The notes: generated by a model from the sequence alone, not told the origin. A stretch of DNA of 64,000 nt from Bacillus sp. V2I10 (GCF_030817055.1 NZ_JAUSYV010000001.1:2876001-2940000); one strand, 5' to 3'; shown: positions 25,978 to 34,539, numbered from the stretch's first letter. Made by a program: numbers and translations.

Positions 25978-25999
25978 TTTAAGAAAATTTTAAGATTTA
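25978..25999 (+). promoter_or_regulatory. 11-bp direct repeat, likely response-regulator box
   Basis: TTTAAG occurs at 25978-25983 and 25989-25994, exactly one helical turn apart. OmpR-type regulators bind such direct repeats as tandem dimers. A closely similar array precedes the ankyrin-lipoprotein gene, implying autoregulation by the adjacent regulator. Confidence 0.6.
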
Positions 26000-26098
26000 C
26001 GTGGTAAAGTAGTACAGATAAACCGCCAGCATGGTTAAAACAGATAAGGAAGAAAACCTATATCCAGAATAACTTGCGGTAATGAGGAGATTAAAAGC

Positions 26099-27565
26099 AT
26101 GTCGATTAAAATGAGATTTCTGCTGTCTTATATAGGCGTTACCGTTGTCTCAATCATCTTGTGTCTTGCGGCCGGTTTTTTGATTCTTTTTACAGTCACA
26201 GGAGACACAAAGTCGGTTGAGCACTTATTTAAGAAAACGTATATCCAAAAGCCTCTAACAACAGTGGAGGAAAGCACCTTTTTAGATCTTAAATTACTTG
26301 CGAAGAAAGATCCCAATTCACTTTTATATACAAATGAACTTCAAAACATTAAACAAGTCGGGATTGGTATTGTCGTAAGAAAAGGCGGAGAAATCGTCTA
26401 TTCAACTGACGAACAGAATCGGGAAAAACTACAGCGTTTTCTGCCTGAATTTGAAGAAATCAATATAAACACTCGCGATACAATACGGATTGATGATAGG
26501 TTCTTCACGTATGTGAAGTTTGATTTTTATTTTGAAGATGGTGAGCAGGGTAGCATCTTCGTCTTACGAAAAGCCAGTTCGGTTGCGGAACTGACACGTG
26601 AGCTATTTCCATTTTTATTAATTTTATTGGTAATTTTGTTTGTAGTGATCATTGGCCTTCTGAATTATTTGGTTTCCAGAAGCATCATTAAGCCGGTCAC
26701 CTTTTTAAAACAAGCAGCGGACCGAATCAAATCAGGAGATCTCGACTTTAAAGTCACATCAGCTTCTAACGACGAAGTGGGTCAGCTACACCGGGCTTTT
26801 GAAGAGATGAGGATTCGGCTGAAGGAATCTACAGAACTTCAGATTAAATACGAAGAAAACCGAAAAGAGCTGCTGTCTAACATCTCGCACGATTTAAAGA
26901 CACCTATCACATCCATCATCGGGTATGTAGAAGGGATACGAGACGGTGTTGCCAACACTCCAGAGAAAACGGCAAAGTATTTATCAACTATATCTTTAAA
27001 AGCGCGAGATTTGGACGCTCTAATCGATGAGCTCTTCCTGTTCTCAAAGCTTGACCTGAAGAGGGAGCCGTTCTCTTTTGAAAAAGTGGATATTGTTCCG
27101 TTTATTAGAGATATATCGGAAGAAGTTCAATTCGATTTGCAGCCACATGGCTTCCAACTGGACGTTGCAATTATAGCTCCATCACTTATTGTGACGGCCG
27201 ATCGTGAAAAATTAAAACGGGTTATGATGAACGTAATTCAGAACAGTGTAAAGTTTTTAGATAAGGATGAGAAGAAAATTGCTATTACTCTAGAAGAAAA
27301 CGATGAAGATGTTATGATTATCATCACAGATAACGGACAAGGCATTGACCCCGAAGCACTTCCGTTTGTGTTTGATCGCTTTTACCGGTCTGAACCTTCA
27401 CGGAACACGGCAACAGGTGGAAGCGGACTTGGACTTGCAATCGCGAAACAAATCATACAGGCACACGGGGGAATAATTGAAGCAGACAGCAAGCTTGGAG
27501 AAGGTACATCTGTATTCTTTACGTTAAAAAAGGGGGATCAACGTGAAACGCATTTTGCTGATTGA
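26099..27565 (+). CDS. membrane sensor histidine kinase
   Basis: The 488-residue kinase has a first helix at about residues 7-29, an extracytoplasmic domain, a second helix near 170-192, and a HAMP domain (SIIKPVTFLKQAADRIKSGD). HisKA follows, with the phospho-accepting His in SNISHDLKTPITSIIGYVEG. The HATPase has its N box NVIQNSVKF, G1 DNGQGID, F box FDRFYRSEPS and G2 GGSGLGLAI. It phosphorylates the regulator encoded downstream, whose gene overlaps it by 23 bases. The signal is unknown. The kinase-before-regulator order is less common than the reverse. Confidence 0.93.
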   Translation: MSIKMRFLLSYIGVTVVSIILCLAAGFLILFTVTGDTKSVEHLFKKTYIQKPLTTVEESTFLDLKLLAKKDPNSLLYTNELQNIKQVGIGIVVRKGGEIVYSTDEQNREKLQRFLPEFEEININTRDTIRIDDRFFTYVKFDFYFEDGEQGSIFVLRKASSVAELTRELFPFLLILLVILFVVIIGLLNYLVSRSIIKPVTFLKQAADRIKSGDLDFKVTSASNDEVGQLHRAFEEMRIRLKESTELQIKYEENRKELLSNISHDLKTPITSIIGYVEGIRDGVANTPEKTAKYLSTISLKARDLDALIDELFLFSKLDLKREPFSFEKVDIVPFIRDISEEVQFDLQPHGFQLDVAIIAPSLIVTADREKLKRVMMNVIQNSVKFLDKDEKKIAITLEENDEDVMIIITDNGQGIDPEALPFVFDRFYRSEPSRNTATGGSGLGLAIAKQIIQAHGGIIEADSKLGEGTSVFFTLKKGDQRETHFAD

Positions 27566-28229
27566 AGATGAAGTGAGCATTGCTGAATTGCAAAGAGATT
27601 ATTTAGAGATTGAGGGCTTTCAGGTAGATATGAAGCATGATGGAAAATCAGGTGTCACAGCTGCCTTGGAAGGCAATTATGACCTCATTATCCTCGACAT
27701 CATGCTGCCTGGGATAAGCGGATTTGATATTTGTAAAGAGATTCGGGCTGAGCAAAATATCCCGATTCTGCTCGTGTCCGCTAAAAAAGAAGAAATCGAT
27801 AAGATTAGAGGACTCGGTCTTGGAGCTGATGACTATATTACAAAACCTTTTTCACCAAGTGAATTAGTCGCGAGAGTAAAGGCACATCTATCACGTTATG
27901 AACGACTTGCAGGGCAACAGCCAAGAAACCAAGTGCTTTTTGTACAAGGGATTTCGATTGACCAATCCTCACGTAAAGTACAGGTAAACGGAAAAGACGT
28001 GCCGTTTACGACAAAAGAATTTGACCTGCTCGTGTTTTTCGTGATGCACCCGAATCAAGTGCTATCGAAGGATCAGTTGTATGAGCGGATCTGGGGAATG
28101 GATTCTGCGGCTGATGTATCAACGGTTACGGTTCACGTTCGAAAACTTCGGGAGAAGATTGAACAAAATCCAGCAAAACCTGAGCACTTAGAAACCGTTT
28201 GGGGAGCTGGCTATCGCTTTAACGTGTAA
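27543..28229 (+). CDS. OmpR-family response regulator
   Basis: This 228-residue protein has a receiver domain with phospho-acceptor Asp in LIILDIMLPGISGFD, the conserved LLVSAKKE Ser and Lys in DDYITKPFSP. The C-terminal winged helix contains FTTKEFDLLVFF and VTVHVRKLREKI, then ETVWGAGYRF. It starts at GTG 27543 within the kinase gene. Matching direct repeats upstream of the kinase and of the next operon suggest that it activates or represses both. Confidence 0.94.
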   Translation: MKRILLIEDEVSIAELQRDYLEIEGFQVDMKHDGKSGVTAALEGNYDLIILDIMLPGISGFDICKEIRAEQNIPILLVSAKKEEIDKIRGLGLGADDYITKPFSPSELVARVKAHLSRYERLAGQQPRNQVLFVQGISIDQSSRKVQVNGKDVPFTTKEFDLLVFFVMHPNQVLSKDQLYERIWGMDSAADVSTVTVHVRKLREKIEQNPAKPEHLETVWGAGYRFNV

Positions 28230-28234
28230 GTTAT

Positions 28235-28265
28235 TATCCCGGAATATGAGCCGGGATATTTTTTT
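28235..28265 (+). terminator. intrinsic terminator of the two-component operon
   Basis: TATCCCGG pairs with CCGGGATA across an eight-base loop, then a T run. The T run merges with the direct-repeat operator of the next gene. Confidence 0.85.
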
Positions 28266-28290
28266 AAGCTTTTCTTAAGAATTTGTTTAG
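28264..28290 (+). promoter_or_regulatory. three 11-bp direct repeats before the ankyrin operon
   Basis: TTAAG at 28264-28268, TTAAG at 28275-28279 and TTTAG at 28286-28290 are spaced exactly 11 bases apart. This is the same pattern as upstream of the sensor kinase. It is the probable binding site of the adjacent response regulator. Confidence 0.6.
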
Positions 28291-28370
28291 ATGGAATTTA
28301 GGAATTCCATCTATCCTTATCTGTGTAAGACAAAACAAGTAAGGAGAGATGTGAAAAGGGGAGTGAATAG

Positions 28371-29063
28371 ATGAAATGGTTAGCAGCAGTACTTAGCATT
28401 ATGTTACTTCTGCAAGGGTGTACCGACAAAAGCGAAAGCACCAATACGCCAGGAAAGGAGACATCAACCGTGACAGACGAACTTCACCAAGCAACTGAAC
28501 AGCAAGATACCGAGCAGGTGAAAAAACTAATCAAGGACGGCATGGATCTAAACGTACAAGACTCTCAAGGACGAACGCCTCTAATGATTGCTACGTATAA
28601 TGAAGACTATGACACTGCAAAGGTTTTGATTGAAGCAGGTGCTGATGTGAACATCCAAGATAGCATGAAGAACAACCCGTATCTGTATGCGAGTGCGGAA
28701 GGCTACACCGATATCCTTCGCTTAACCATTGAAGCAGGAGCTGATGCGAAAATCACAAACCGATACGGCGGAACAGGTTTAATTCCTGCATCGGAACACG
28801 GTTATGTGGATGTTGTGGACATGCTTTTAACGAAAACAGATGTCAATGTGAACCATGTGAACAACCTTGGTTGGACGGCGCTGTTAGAAGCGATTATCTT
28901 AAATAACGGAGATGAAAAGCAGCAGAAAACAGTAGAGCTATTGGTTCAATATGGGGCAAATGTCAACTTGGCGGATGGTGAAGGGATAACACCGCTAGAA
29001 CATGCGAAACAAAAAGGATTTAAAGAAATCGAGACCTTTCTAATTGAGGCAGGAGCCAAATAA
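28371..29063 (+). CDS. ankyrin-repeat lipoprotein
   Basis: The 230-residue product has a signal peptide with lipobox LQGC (Cys17). A short Ser/Thr linker is followed by about five ankyrin repeats (DSQGRTPLMIATYNEDYDTA, then AKVLIEAGADVNIQDSM). It is therefore anchored to the outer face of the membrane and likely binds a protein partner. It is first in a two-gene operon with a secreted protein, behind the direct-repeat array. Partner and process are unknown. Confidence 0.88.
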   Translation: MKWLAAVLSIMLLLQGCTDKSESTNTPGKETSTVTDELHQATEQQDTEQVKKLIKDGMDLNVQDSQGRTPLMIATYNEDYDTAKVLIEAGADVNIQDSMKNNPYLYASAEGYTDILRLTIEAGADAKITNRYGGTGLIPASEHGYVDVVDMLLTKTDVNVNHVNNLGWTALLEAIILNNGDEKQQKTVELLVQYGANVNLADGEGITPLEHAKQKGFKEIETFLIEAGAK

Positions 29064-29089
29064 TCTTTAACAAAGGGAGAGAAGAAAAC

Positions 29090-30163
29090 ATGAATCACCG
29101 TAAAAAAATCTTTACAGCAGCACTTGCTTTTTCAGTTATATCAGCAGGTGTTGTAACATATAATCAATCGGACTATGTGAATGCGGAAAAGTCAGAACAA
29201 CAGCAGCAACAAAAGCAAAAAGTACGCATTACAAACATTGATGTACTTAACACGATGACCCTACAAGTGACGTTCAACAAGCCGCTTGCAGCTGAAGATG
29301 TGAACCCAAGCAACTTAGAAAACATCAAGAAGCATTTTTCATTTAACCATGACTTGAGCATCGTAAACGTACCACAATTGAAGATAGGTGCAAAAAGCAC
29401 GTATATTGTTCCCGTGAAGATGCAAAAAGAAGAAATCCCTTATACGTTGAGCTACAAAGGGGAACGTACAATGATGTTTAAAGGAACCGATGAAAAAATC
29501 AATATCCGTGACACTCGTCAAGTAACAGATGACACGTTTGAGATCGAGTCGTTCCGAGAAGATGGCGTGACAGACTATGCAAACATCATTGAAGCTTACA
29601 GCGCAAACCGAGGAGATCAATCGTTTGAGTTAGACCGTCAGAACCGTGACGAAAACGGCATGCAGTATGAAATCATTTCATCTCTTCGTGACCGTGTCGT
29701 AACCGTAACAGGTAACAACGGCGACACATTCACGGCAAACTATGTACCTTTCACACAAGCAGCTGACATGAGACAAGCTCCTAAATTCCGTCTGCCGGCT
29801 GGAGAAACGTTTATTCCCGATGTAACTTACACGGTAACTTCTGAATGGGCTGATGTTAAGAACGCTACATTTAAAGCAGCTGACTTTGAGCCGCTAAACA
29901 TTCAATCGGCTTATGCCATTGATAATAAGTCTCTAGAGATTACTCTAAATGCTGATCCAGGCATGGAGCTGTTTTCAGGAAGAAGCATACAGTTAAAAGC
30001 GGAGGATGGCAGCACAGTTGATGCTCAATACCGTTTTTCTTCACGAAAAGGAGCAGTTGGAATCTTTGATGTGAAGGGTACATTAATGTCAGGTGAAACG
30101 TATTCGATTGTTCCTCTCACCGACTGGGCAAAAGCATACAACGTCACATTTACAGCGAAATAG
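29090..30163 (+). CDS. secreted protein with Ig-like beta domains, unknown function
   Basis: A signal peptide (MNHRKKIFTAALAFSVISAG) is followed by a polyglutamine-rich linker (EQQQQQKQK). About 300 residues follow with recurring beta-strand patterns such as LNTMTLQVTFNKPLAAEDV and AIDNKSLEITLNADPGM. These resemble the Ig-like domains in which a strand is followed by FNKPL/LNADP, as in surface-layer-type proteins. There is no SLH domain or LPxTG. It is 26 bases after the ankyrin lipoprotein with AAAGGGAG, so both are probably made together under the two-component system. Confidence 0.75.
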   Translation: MNHRKKIFTAALAFSVISAGVVTYNQSDYVNAEKSEQQQQQKQKVRITNIDVLNTMTLQVTFNKPLAAEDVNPSNLENIKKHFSFNHDLSIVNVPQLKIGAKSTYIVPVKMQKEEIPYTLSYKGERTMMFKGTDEKINIRDTRQVTDDTFEIESFREDGVTDYANIIEAYSANRGDQSFELDRQNRDENGMQYEIISSLRDRVVTVTGNNGDTFTANYVPFTQAADMRQAPKFRLPAGETFIPDVTYTVTSEWADVKNATFKAADFEPLNIQSAYAIDNKSLEITLNADPGMELFSGRSIQLKAEDGSTVDAQYRFSSRKGAVGIFDVKGTLMSGETYSIVPLTDWAKAYNVTFTAK

Positions 30164-30171
30164 ATTACAAT

Positions 30172-30203
30172 AAGCACAGGTTCCTGGTTTAGGAGGTGTG
30201 CTT
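30172..30203 (+). terminator. terminator of the ankyrin operon
   Basis: AAGCACA (30172-30178) pairs with TGTGCTT (30197-30203) across an 18-base loop, then a short T-rich stretch. Confidence 0.6.
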
Positions 30204-30225
30204 TCGTTTGTTACAAACAAATTTT

Positions 30226-30330
30226 CTAAGGTGTAAGGATCTCCAATTTATTACGTTGCGCTGGTCTTACATAAATCATGGCTGCTATTCCAACGGTGGC
30301 TAGAACAGATATAAAATTAAATACAGAAAA
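30226..30330 (-). pseudogene. possible C-terminal remnant of a membrane transporter
   Basis: The minus strand reads VFNFISVLATVGIAAMIYVR, then PAQRNKLEILTP and a stop. This looks like the last helix and tail of an MFS-type transporter. Nothing before it continues the frame across the hairpin at 30335. The similarity is short, so confidence is low. Confidence 0.3.
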
Positions 30331-30334
30331 AAAT

Positions 30335-30363
30335 CAAAAAGGATGCAAAGACTGCATCCTTTT
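30335..30363. terminator. intrinsic terminator, symmetric
   Basis: AAAAAGGATGCA pairs with TGCATCCTTTTT across a five-base loop. It works in either direction. Confidence 0.8.
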
Positions 30364-30618
30364 GTTACGAATTTTCACAAGGACAGTACCATGATAAAAA
30401 AGAGAGTACATCACTAGCGGGCGTTTGGAAAACCTTCCACATTATTATCTTCCCCAAAGAAAAACATGTTCTATTTAAATAAATTGTCCCTTATATTTGC
30501 TTTAATGCATTTTTTTATTAATGATTTTGGTAACAAACTCCTAAAATTATTAATTTTTTTTTAGCCAAGATATTAAGGTTCAGGTAATGAACAAAAATAT
30601 AAAAATAAGGTGATGTAG
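30364..30618. other. intergenic stretch
   Basis: No gene is apparent. A short GCGGGCG-type repeat remnant occurs near 30417. The right part supplies the AAGGTGATG ribosome site of the next small gene. Confidence 0.35.
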
Positions 30619-30801
30619 ATGAAGACAAACATGGATAAAATTTTACCGGTTGTCGCTTCAGTTGGAGTAGGTATTGCAGCTTTTCAAATGATGAGTAGAA
30701 ATGGTGGAAAAATGAAAAATATGATTCCACTTGCCTCAAACATGATGGGAATGGGGACTGGGATGCAAGAACAGAATCAACAACAGTCCGGAAATCAATA
30801 A
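30619..30801 (+). CDS. 60-residue small membrane-associated protein, paralogue of the one at 63.8 kb
   Basis: The start ATG 30619 has AAGGTGATG upstream. The product has a short hydrophobic segment (ILPVVASVGVGIAAFQMMSR) followed by a Met/Gly/Gln-rich tail. The protein encoded at 63754-63933 has the same layout (ILPIIASIGIGAAAYSLMTG, then a Gln-rich tail), so the two are clear paralogues. I do not recognise a named function. Similar tiny proteins occur in spore-formers, and a role in the spore is only a guess. Confidence 0.7.
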   Translation: MKTNMDKILPVVASVGVGIAAFQMMSRNGGKMKNMIPLASNMMGMGTGMQEQNQQQSGNQ

Positions 30802-31165
30802 CTCTATGATTAAAGAATCCTTTATGTATTAAAGGTAATTTATTAATTGTATGGCGTTCTTTGGGACATTCTTTACACACATTTGTGTTTATAAGTTTCT
30901 CTGAAGAACGCCTTTTTTGAGGTTATTAAGAAAAAATCTTCAGTCAGGCCAGAAATTTAATACAATGCAGGGAATCTCATCATCGACGCACGAGAATCGT
31001 TTTAAAGGAGTTTTTTTTCATTCAGTGAAGAATTCACTTTGGGTATCCTTCCCCAAATTGCAGTTGTACTGACTACCGAACACCTTATCTTTTTTTATTT
31101 TTTTTGTTGAACTAACCCCTCCTTTAATTGCGGAAAAGACCTGTTCAAATTCCTAGACGGTTTAT
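30802..31165. other. non-coding stretch
   Basis: No gene is evident. GGCGTTCTTTGGGA (30852) and AAGAACGCCTTTTTT (30904-30918) form a terminator-like hairpin after the small protein gene. The remainder is AT-rich. Confidence 0.4.
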
Positions 31166-31450
31166 TTATCTTATTGAATCTTCAATTTCCACTAGAATTT
31201 TTGCAGTCACTTTATCTGAAACACTCTTGTCGATATTTAAAATATATTGCCAATTATCTTTTTCAAATGCTAAAAGATTGAACCCTTCTGTCGTTTTGGT
31301 GCTATAAATTGCTTTAGTACCATCTTTTAGTTTGAAATTTTTAATTTGCTCGTCTTTGAATTCTTATCGATACATTAATGGTTTGACCCTAATCATATAA
31401 TGATTTTTTGTAGAATCCTTATTTATGTACTCAATTTCGAATGAAATCAT
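31166..31450 (-). pseudogene. fragment of an unknown extracytoplasmic-type protein
   Basis: From ATG 31448-31450 the minus strand reads MISFEIEYINKDSTKNHYMI, then RVKPLMYR, an in-frame TAA, and EFKDEQIKNFKLKDGTKAIY. It continues through LLAFEKDNWQYILNIDKSV to a normal stop. The region before the ATG appears to continue the protein in another frame (SFGSLTNSDGEINDFIR). It is the C-terminal half of a gene with a nonsense codon and a frameshift. The NWQYILNIDKS pattern resembles DUF4367-type lipoprotein tails, tentatively. Confidence 0.6.
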
Positions 31451-31485
31451 TTATTTCTCCATCTGAATTAGTCAGACTCCCAAAG

Positions 31486-31662
31486 CTATGTGTAAAAGAA
31501 ATTGGGTAGTTGTATTAGTAACTTAAGGCCCTTTTTAAAATGGCAGTCACTTTCTTTTAATGCCTCATAGACTGATTTGCAGCCAATATCGAAAAAAGAC
31601 TTTTGGAATTCAGCACTAGTGTAATTGGCAAATGCAACTAAAAATATTTTTAACAGCCTCAT
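31486..31662 (-). CDS. possible 58-residue protein, unknown
   Basis: The ATG at 31660-31662 has AAGGTGTGAGG just upstream. The product starts MRLLKIFLVAFANYTSAEFQ with no recognised family. It lies among decayed sequence and may be a remnant rather than a gene. Confidence 0.25.
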   Translation of the reverse strand: MRLLKIFLVAFANYTSAEFQKSFFDIGCKSVYEALKESDCHFKKGLKLLIQLPNFFYT

Positions 31663-31762
31663 TTCCTCACACCTTATATCCTTTTTCAAAGTATTTTCCC
31701 CAAAACTCACAATAATGCATAGGTGCCATTGCATTTTATTTTTTCGTCTTGTACTAATCCGT

Positions 31763-31792
31763 TACTCAACAATCGGGGGCTTTAATAGTACG
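31763..31792. repeat. dispersed repeat, partial
   Basis: TACTCAACAATCGGGGGCTT matches the first half of the hairpin repeat; the second half is lost. Confidence 0.6.
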
Positions 31793-31869
31793 ATATGTTA
31801 TTCTTTTCCTTTCCACTTCTCAAACATAGTATTAAGCTTAATGTAAAACCAGCAAATTAGGAGGTACGT

Positions 31870-32607
31870 ATGAATAACTATCATCTTCTCGAGATTGAAT
31901 TTGATTATAATGGACAAAAACAGATAGTCACGCCAATTCTTCTTCAAGATGAGCGAGATATAATTCTCATCGACTGTGGGTATCCAGACTTTAAGAATCT
32001 CCTTGAAGAAGCATGTATCCAGCACAACGTCAAACTAGACTCGATCACAAAATTGATTGTGACCCATCATGATATGGATCATATAGGTTCGCTCGCTGAA
32101 TTGAAGCGGACGTATCCACACATGGAAATCGTTGCGTACGAGCTGGAAGCGCCGTACATTGAAGGTGAAAAAAAATCATTGCGACTTGAACAGGCTGAAT
32201 CAACATTTGATTCATTGCCAGATGAAGAAAAGCCACATGCGGAGCAGTTTATTCACTTCTTACAGTCGATTGAGCCGGTTCCTGTGGATCGGACGGTCTC
32301 CAATAATGAACAGTTGCCTTGGTGCGGTGGCATCAATATAGTTCACACCCCCGGTCATTTACCTGGCCATATATCATTGTATTTACCTGCCAGCAAAACG
32401 CTGATTGCAGGGGATGTCGTCGTCATCGAACAAGGTAAGCTCGAAATTGCGAATCCCAAATTTACATTAGATTTGGATGAGGCTGTCCGATCTGTTCAAC
32501 TATTGCTTGACTATAACATTGAGCATATCATTTGTTATCATGGAGGATTATTTCAAGGCGATGTAAAGCAGGCGCTTCTTCAACTTATTCATTCATATAG
32601 GGCATAG
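31870..32607 (+). CDS. MBL-fold metallo-hydrolase
   Basis: The 245-residue protein has the metallo-beta-lactamase metal-binding motif THHDMDHIGSL, the third histidine region HTPGHLPGHISLY, the bridging Asp in LIAGDVVV and the final His in CYHGG. Together these make up a complete two-metal site. It hydrolyses an unknown ester, thioester or amide in the cytoplasm, since no signal peptide is present. The start is ATG 31870 with AGGAGG upstream. Its stop codon directly abuts an integrase remnant. Confidence 0.9.
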   Translation: MNNYHLLEIEFDYNGQKQIVTPILLQDERDIILIDCGYPDFKNLLEEACIQHNVKLDSITKLIVTHHDMDHIGSLAELKRTYPHMEIVAYELEAPYIEGEKKSLRLEQAESTFDSLPDEEKPHAEQFIHFLQSIEPVPVDRTVSNNEQLPWCGGINIVHTPGHLPGHISLYLPASKTLIAGDVVVIEQGKLEIANPKFTLDLDEAVRSVQLLLDYNIEHIICYHGGLFQGDVKQALLQLIHSYRA

Positions 32608-32608
32608 T

Positions 32609-32749
32609 TATGCAACACATATGATCAATAATGGAGCCCCTATTGAAGTCATACAAAGTTTACTTGGTCACGAAAAGAGTGAAACAACTAAAATTTATGC
32701 TCAACTAAGCGGAAAGCTTAGACAGGATTTGTATAGTAAATACTTTTAG
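32609..32749 (+). pseudogene. 3' fragment of a tyrosine recombinase
   Basis: The reading YATHMINNGAPIEVIQSLLG continues as HEKSETTKIYAQLSGKLRQ and DLYSKYF to a stop. This is the catalytic C-terminus (LLGH then nucleophile Tyr in TTKIY) of an XerC/XerD-like integrase. Everything before the ATH segment, including the preceding R-H, is missing. It starts immediately after the MBL stop. It is a scar of a past integrative element or recombination. Confidence 0.85.
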
Positions 32750-32764
32750 AGTTTATAGGTGTCT

Positions 32765-32790
32765 AAAACACATTCTAGAGAGTGTTTTTT
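32765..32790 (+). terminator. intrinsic terminator
   Basis: AAAACAC pairs with GTGTTTT across a ten-base loop, with further T. It originally closed the recombinase gene. Confidence 0.7.
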
Positions 32791-32827
32791 TCTTTTATTC
32801 TTAAAGAAACCTTGTTAACATTTACAA

Positions 32828-32926
32828 AGTTTGAAATAATTGTTATTAAGCAATTAGGCACTTTAGTTGAAGAGTGGTTTCAAGAGTTCTGCTCAACCAT
32901 CGGGCCAGATAAATGAATAATGATTT
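32828..32926. repeat. about 100-bp repeat, copy B
   Basis: This copy matches copy A in order and spacing, including GAAGAGTGGTTTCAAGAG and TCGGGCCAG. It lies between an integrase remnant and ybaK. Confidence 0.75.
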
Positions 32927-33088
32927 GAGCTAAGGAAGCAGGAATGTTTAACAAGGATTATTATTGTCTGTTAATATATGGGTAGTAAGACCTCGAAACA
33001 AAATTGTAGAGGAATAAGACGGATTGGTATTAGACTTTGGCTGCATTCGCTAAGGGCTAATATTAAGTGTTCAAAGAAGGTGTAAACG

Positions 33089-33565
33089 ATGAAAAAAGTT
33101 AAAACCAATGCAATGCGGATATTAGACAAAGAAAAAATAGAATATAAAATAATGACGTATAGGGCAGATGACGGAAAAATTGATGGATTATCTGTGGCCA
33201 AAAAAATTGGAAAAGAAGAAGGATTAGTGTATAAAACCCTTATTTCCCAAGGTTCTAGCAAGGGATATTATGTTTTTGTTACTCCGGTTGAAGCCGAGCT
33301 CGATTTGAAAAAGGCTGCTAAGGTTGTTGGAGAGAAGAAAGTCGAAATGATTCCAGTTAAGGATATAACGAAAGTGTCTGGATATGTGCGGGGTGGCTGT
33401 TCACCAATAGGAATGAAAAGTTTGTTTCCTACTTTTATCGATGACAAAGCTCTATCAGTTGGTACAATCATTGTCAGTGGGGGAAATATCGGTGTACAGA
33501 TTGAAATTAAGGCAGAGGGTTTAGCAAAGGCAATAAAAGCACAATTCGCTGATTTATCTAAATAG
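33089..33565 (+). CDS. ybaK: Cys-tRNA(Pro)/Cys-tRNA(Cys) deacylase, YbaK/EbsC family
   Basis: This 158-residue protein edits mischarged Cys-tRNA(Pro). Family segments are KTNAMRILDKEKIEYKIMTY, VYKTLISQG, the substrate-site FVTPVEAELDLKKAAK and GYVRGGCSPIGMKSLFPTFI. The start is ATG 33089 with GAAGGTG upstream. It stands alone between repeat-rich intergenic stretches and looks intact. Confidence 0.92.
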   Translation: MKKVKTNAMRILDKEKIEYKIMTYRADDGKIDGLSVAKKIGKEEGLVYKTLISQGSSKGYYVFVTPVEAELDLKKAAKVVGEKKVEMIPVKDITKVSGYVRGGCSPIGMKSLFPTFIDDKALSVGTIIVSGGNIGVQIEIKAEGLAKAIKAQFADLSK

Positions 33566-33580
33566 TTTTTTACACTGTTT

Positions 33581-33712
33581 ATGAAATGGTTTTTATTTAT
33601 TACTACTGGTTGCTTAGGTGGAATAGAAGCAAAAGCGGTAGGTTACGAGGTTTGGATAAGTCCCAATAAAGATAAATTGGAGATTGTAAAAGCGGAAAAT
33701 CAATATACTTAA
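33581..33712 (+). pseudogene. possible small-gene remnant
   Basis: An ATG opens 43 codons (MKWFLFITTGCLGGIEAKAV) to TAA. The frame then stays open for 22 more codons (LAEENSKLLFEILTGDKLTN) to a second stop. This looks like a short protein with a nonsense mutation. There is no family match and no strong ribosome site. Confidence 0.3.
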
Positions 33713-33789
33713 TTAGCTGAAGAAAATTCGAAACTCTTGTTTGAGATTTTAACTGGTGATAAATTGACTAATTTAAAATAGTAGATATT

Positions 33790-33868
33790 ATTCAACAATC
33801 GGGGGGCGATTGCTTAACAAAGTGACGCCTCTTCTTACTTGAATTAAAGGGCCATTTAATGGAAGAAC
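33790..33868. repeat. dispersed hairpin repeat, two subtypes side by side
   Basis: TTCAACAATCGGGGGGCGAT begins a hairpin with GTGACGCCTCTTCTT. Immediately after, AAAGGGCCATTTAATGGA is the second subtype, also seen at 20980, 15828 and 12599. Confidence 0.75.
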
Positions 33869-33987
33869 GTTTATTGAGATTACCGGATAGATTAGCGAAA
33901 TGAGAATAAAATTATAACAATTAAAGGAAATTAAAGAATATTATAGAAGTAATTTACTGAATTCATTGAAAGGAGGAAGGCAGCTGG

Positions 33988-34539
33988 ATGGTTAAATTAA
34001 TTTATCATGTCGCAGTTTCATTAGACAACTTTATTGCGGATCAAGGTATGATAGATGGGAATATTAATAAATCTCTCTTTTTATTTGAAGGCGATCATGT
34101 TCCGGACTTTTTAACTGATATTCAGCAATATGATTCGGTGTTGATGGGTGGAAAAACATATGAGTTTGGATTTCAATTTGGTGCTAAACCTGGTGAACCT
34201 GGGTATAAGGGCTTAAAACATTACATATTTTCAAACTCCATGCACTTTGAATCAAATGATGAAGTCGAACTTGTGAAAGGAGATGCTTTAGGGTTTATCG
34301 AGAATCTCAAACAGCAAGGCTGTGGTAAGATTTGGCTGTGCGGAGGTGGGGAATTAGCTGGTTCATTGCTGAAAAATAAACTTATTGATCAATTAGTGCT
34401 CAAGGTTAACCCAATTATAGTAGGTGATGGAATACCTCTATTCGGAAGCGTTAAATCGGATTTGAAATTAGAGTTAGTGGATATGAAACAGTATTCTAAC
34501 GGGGTCATTAAACCAACTTACAATATTATTTATGACTAG
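33988..34539 (+). CDS. dihydrofolate-reductase-like protein (RibD C-terminal family)
   Basis: This 183-residue protein of the YyaP/YwjB type starts LIYHVAVSLDNFIADQGMID. It contains DSVLMGGKTYEFG and the NADPH-binding KIWLCGGGELAGSLLKN, then PIIVGDGIPLFG. It is probably an NADPH-dependent reductase with an unknown substrate; these proteins are often annotated as DHFR family. Start ATG 33988 follows AAAGGAGG. Confidence 0.87.
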   Translation: MVKLIYHVAVSLDNFIADQGMIDGNINKSLFLFEGDHVPDFLTDIQQYDSVLMGGKTYEFGFQFGAKPGEPGYKGLKHYIFSNSMHFESNDEVELVKGDALGFIENLKQQGCGKIWLCGGGELAGSLLKNKLIDQLVLKVNPIIVGDGIPLFGSVKSDLKLELVDMKQYSNGVIKPTYNIIYD

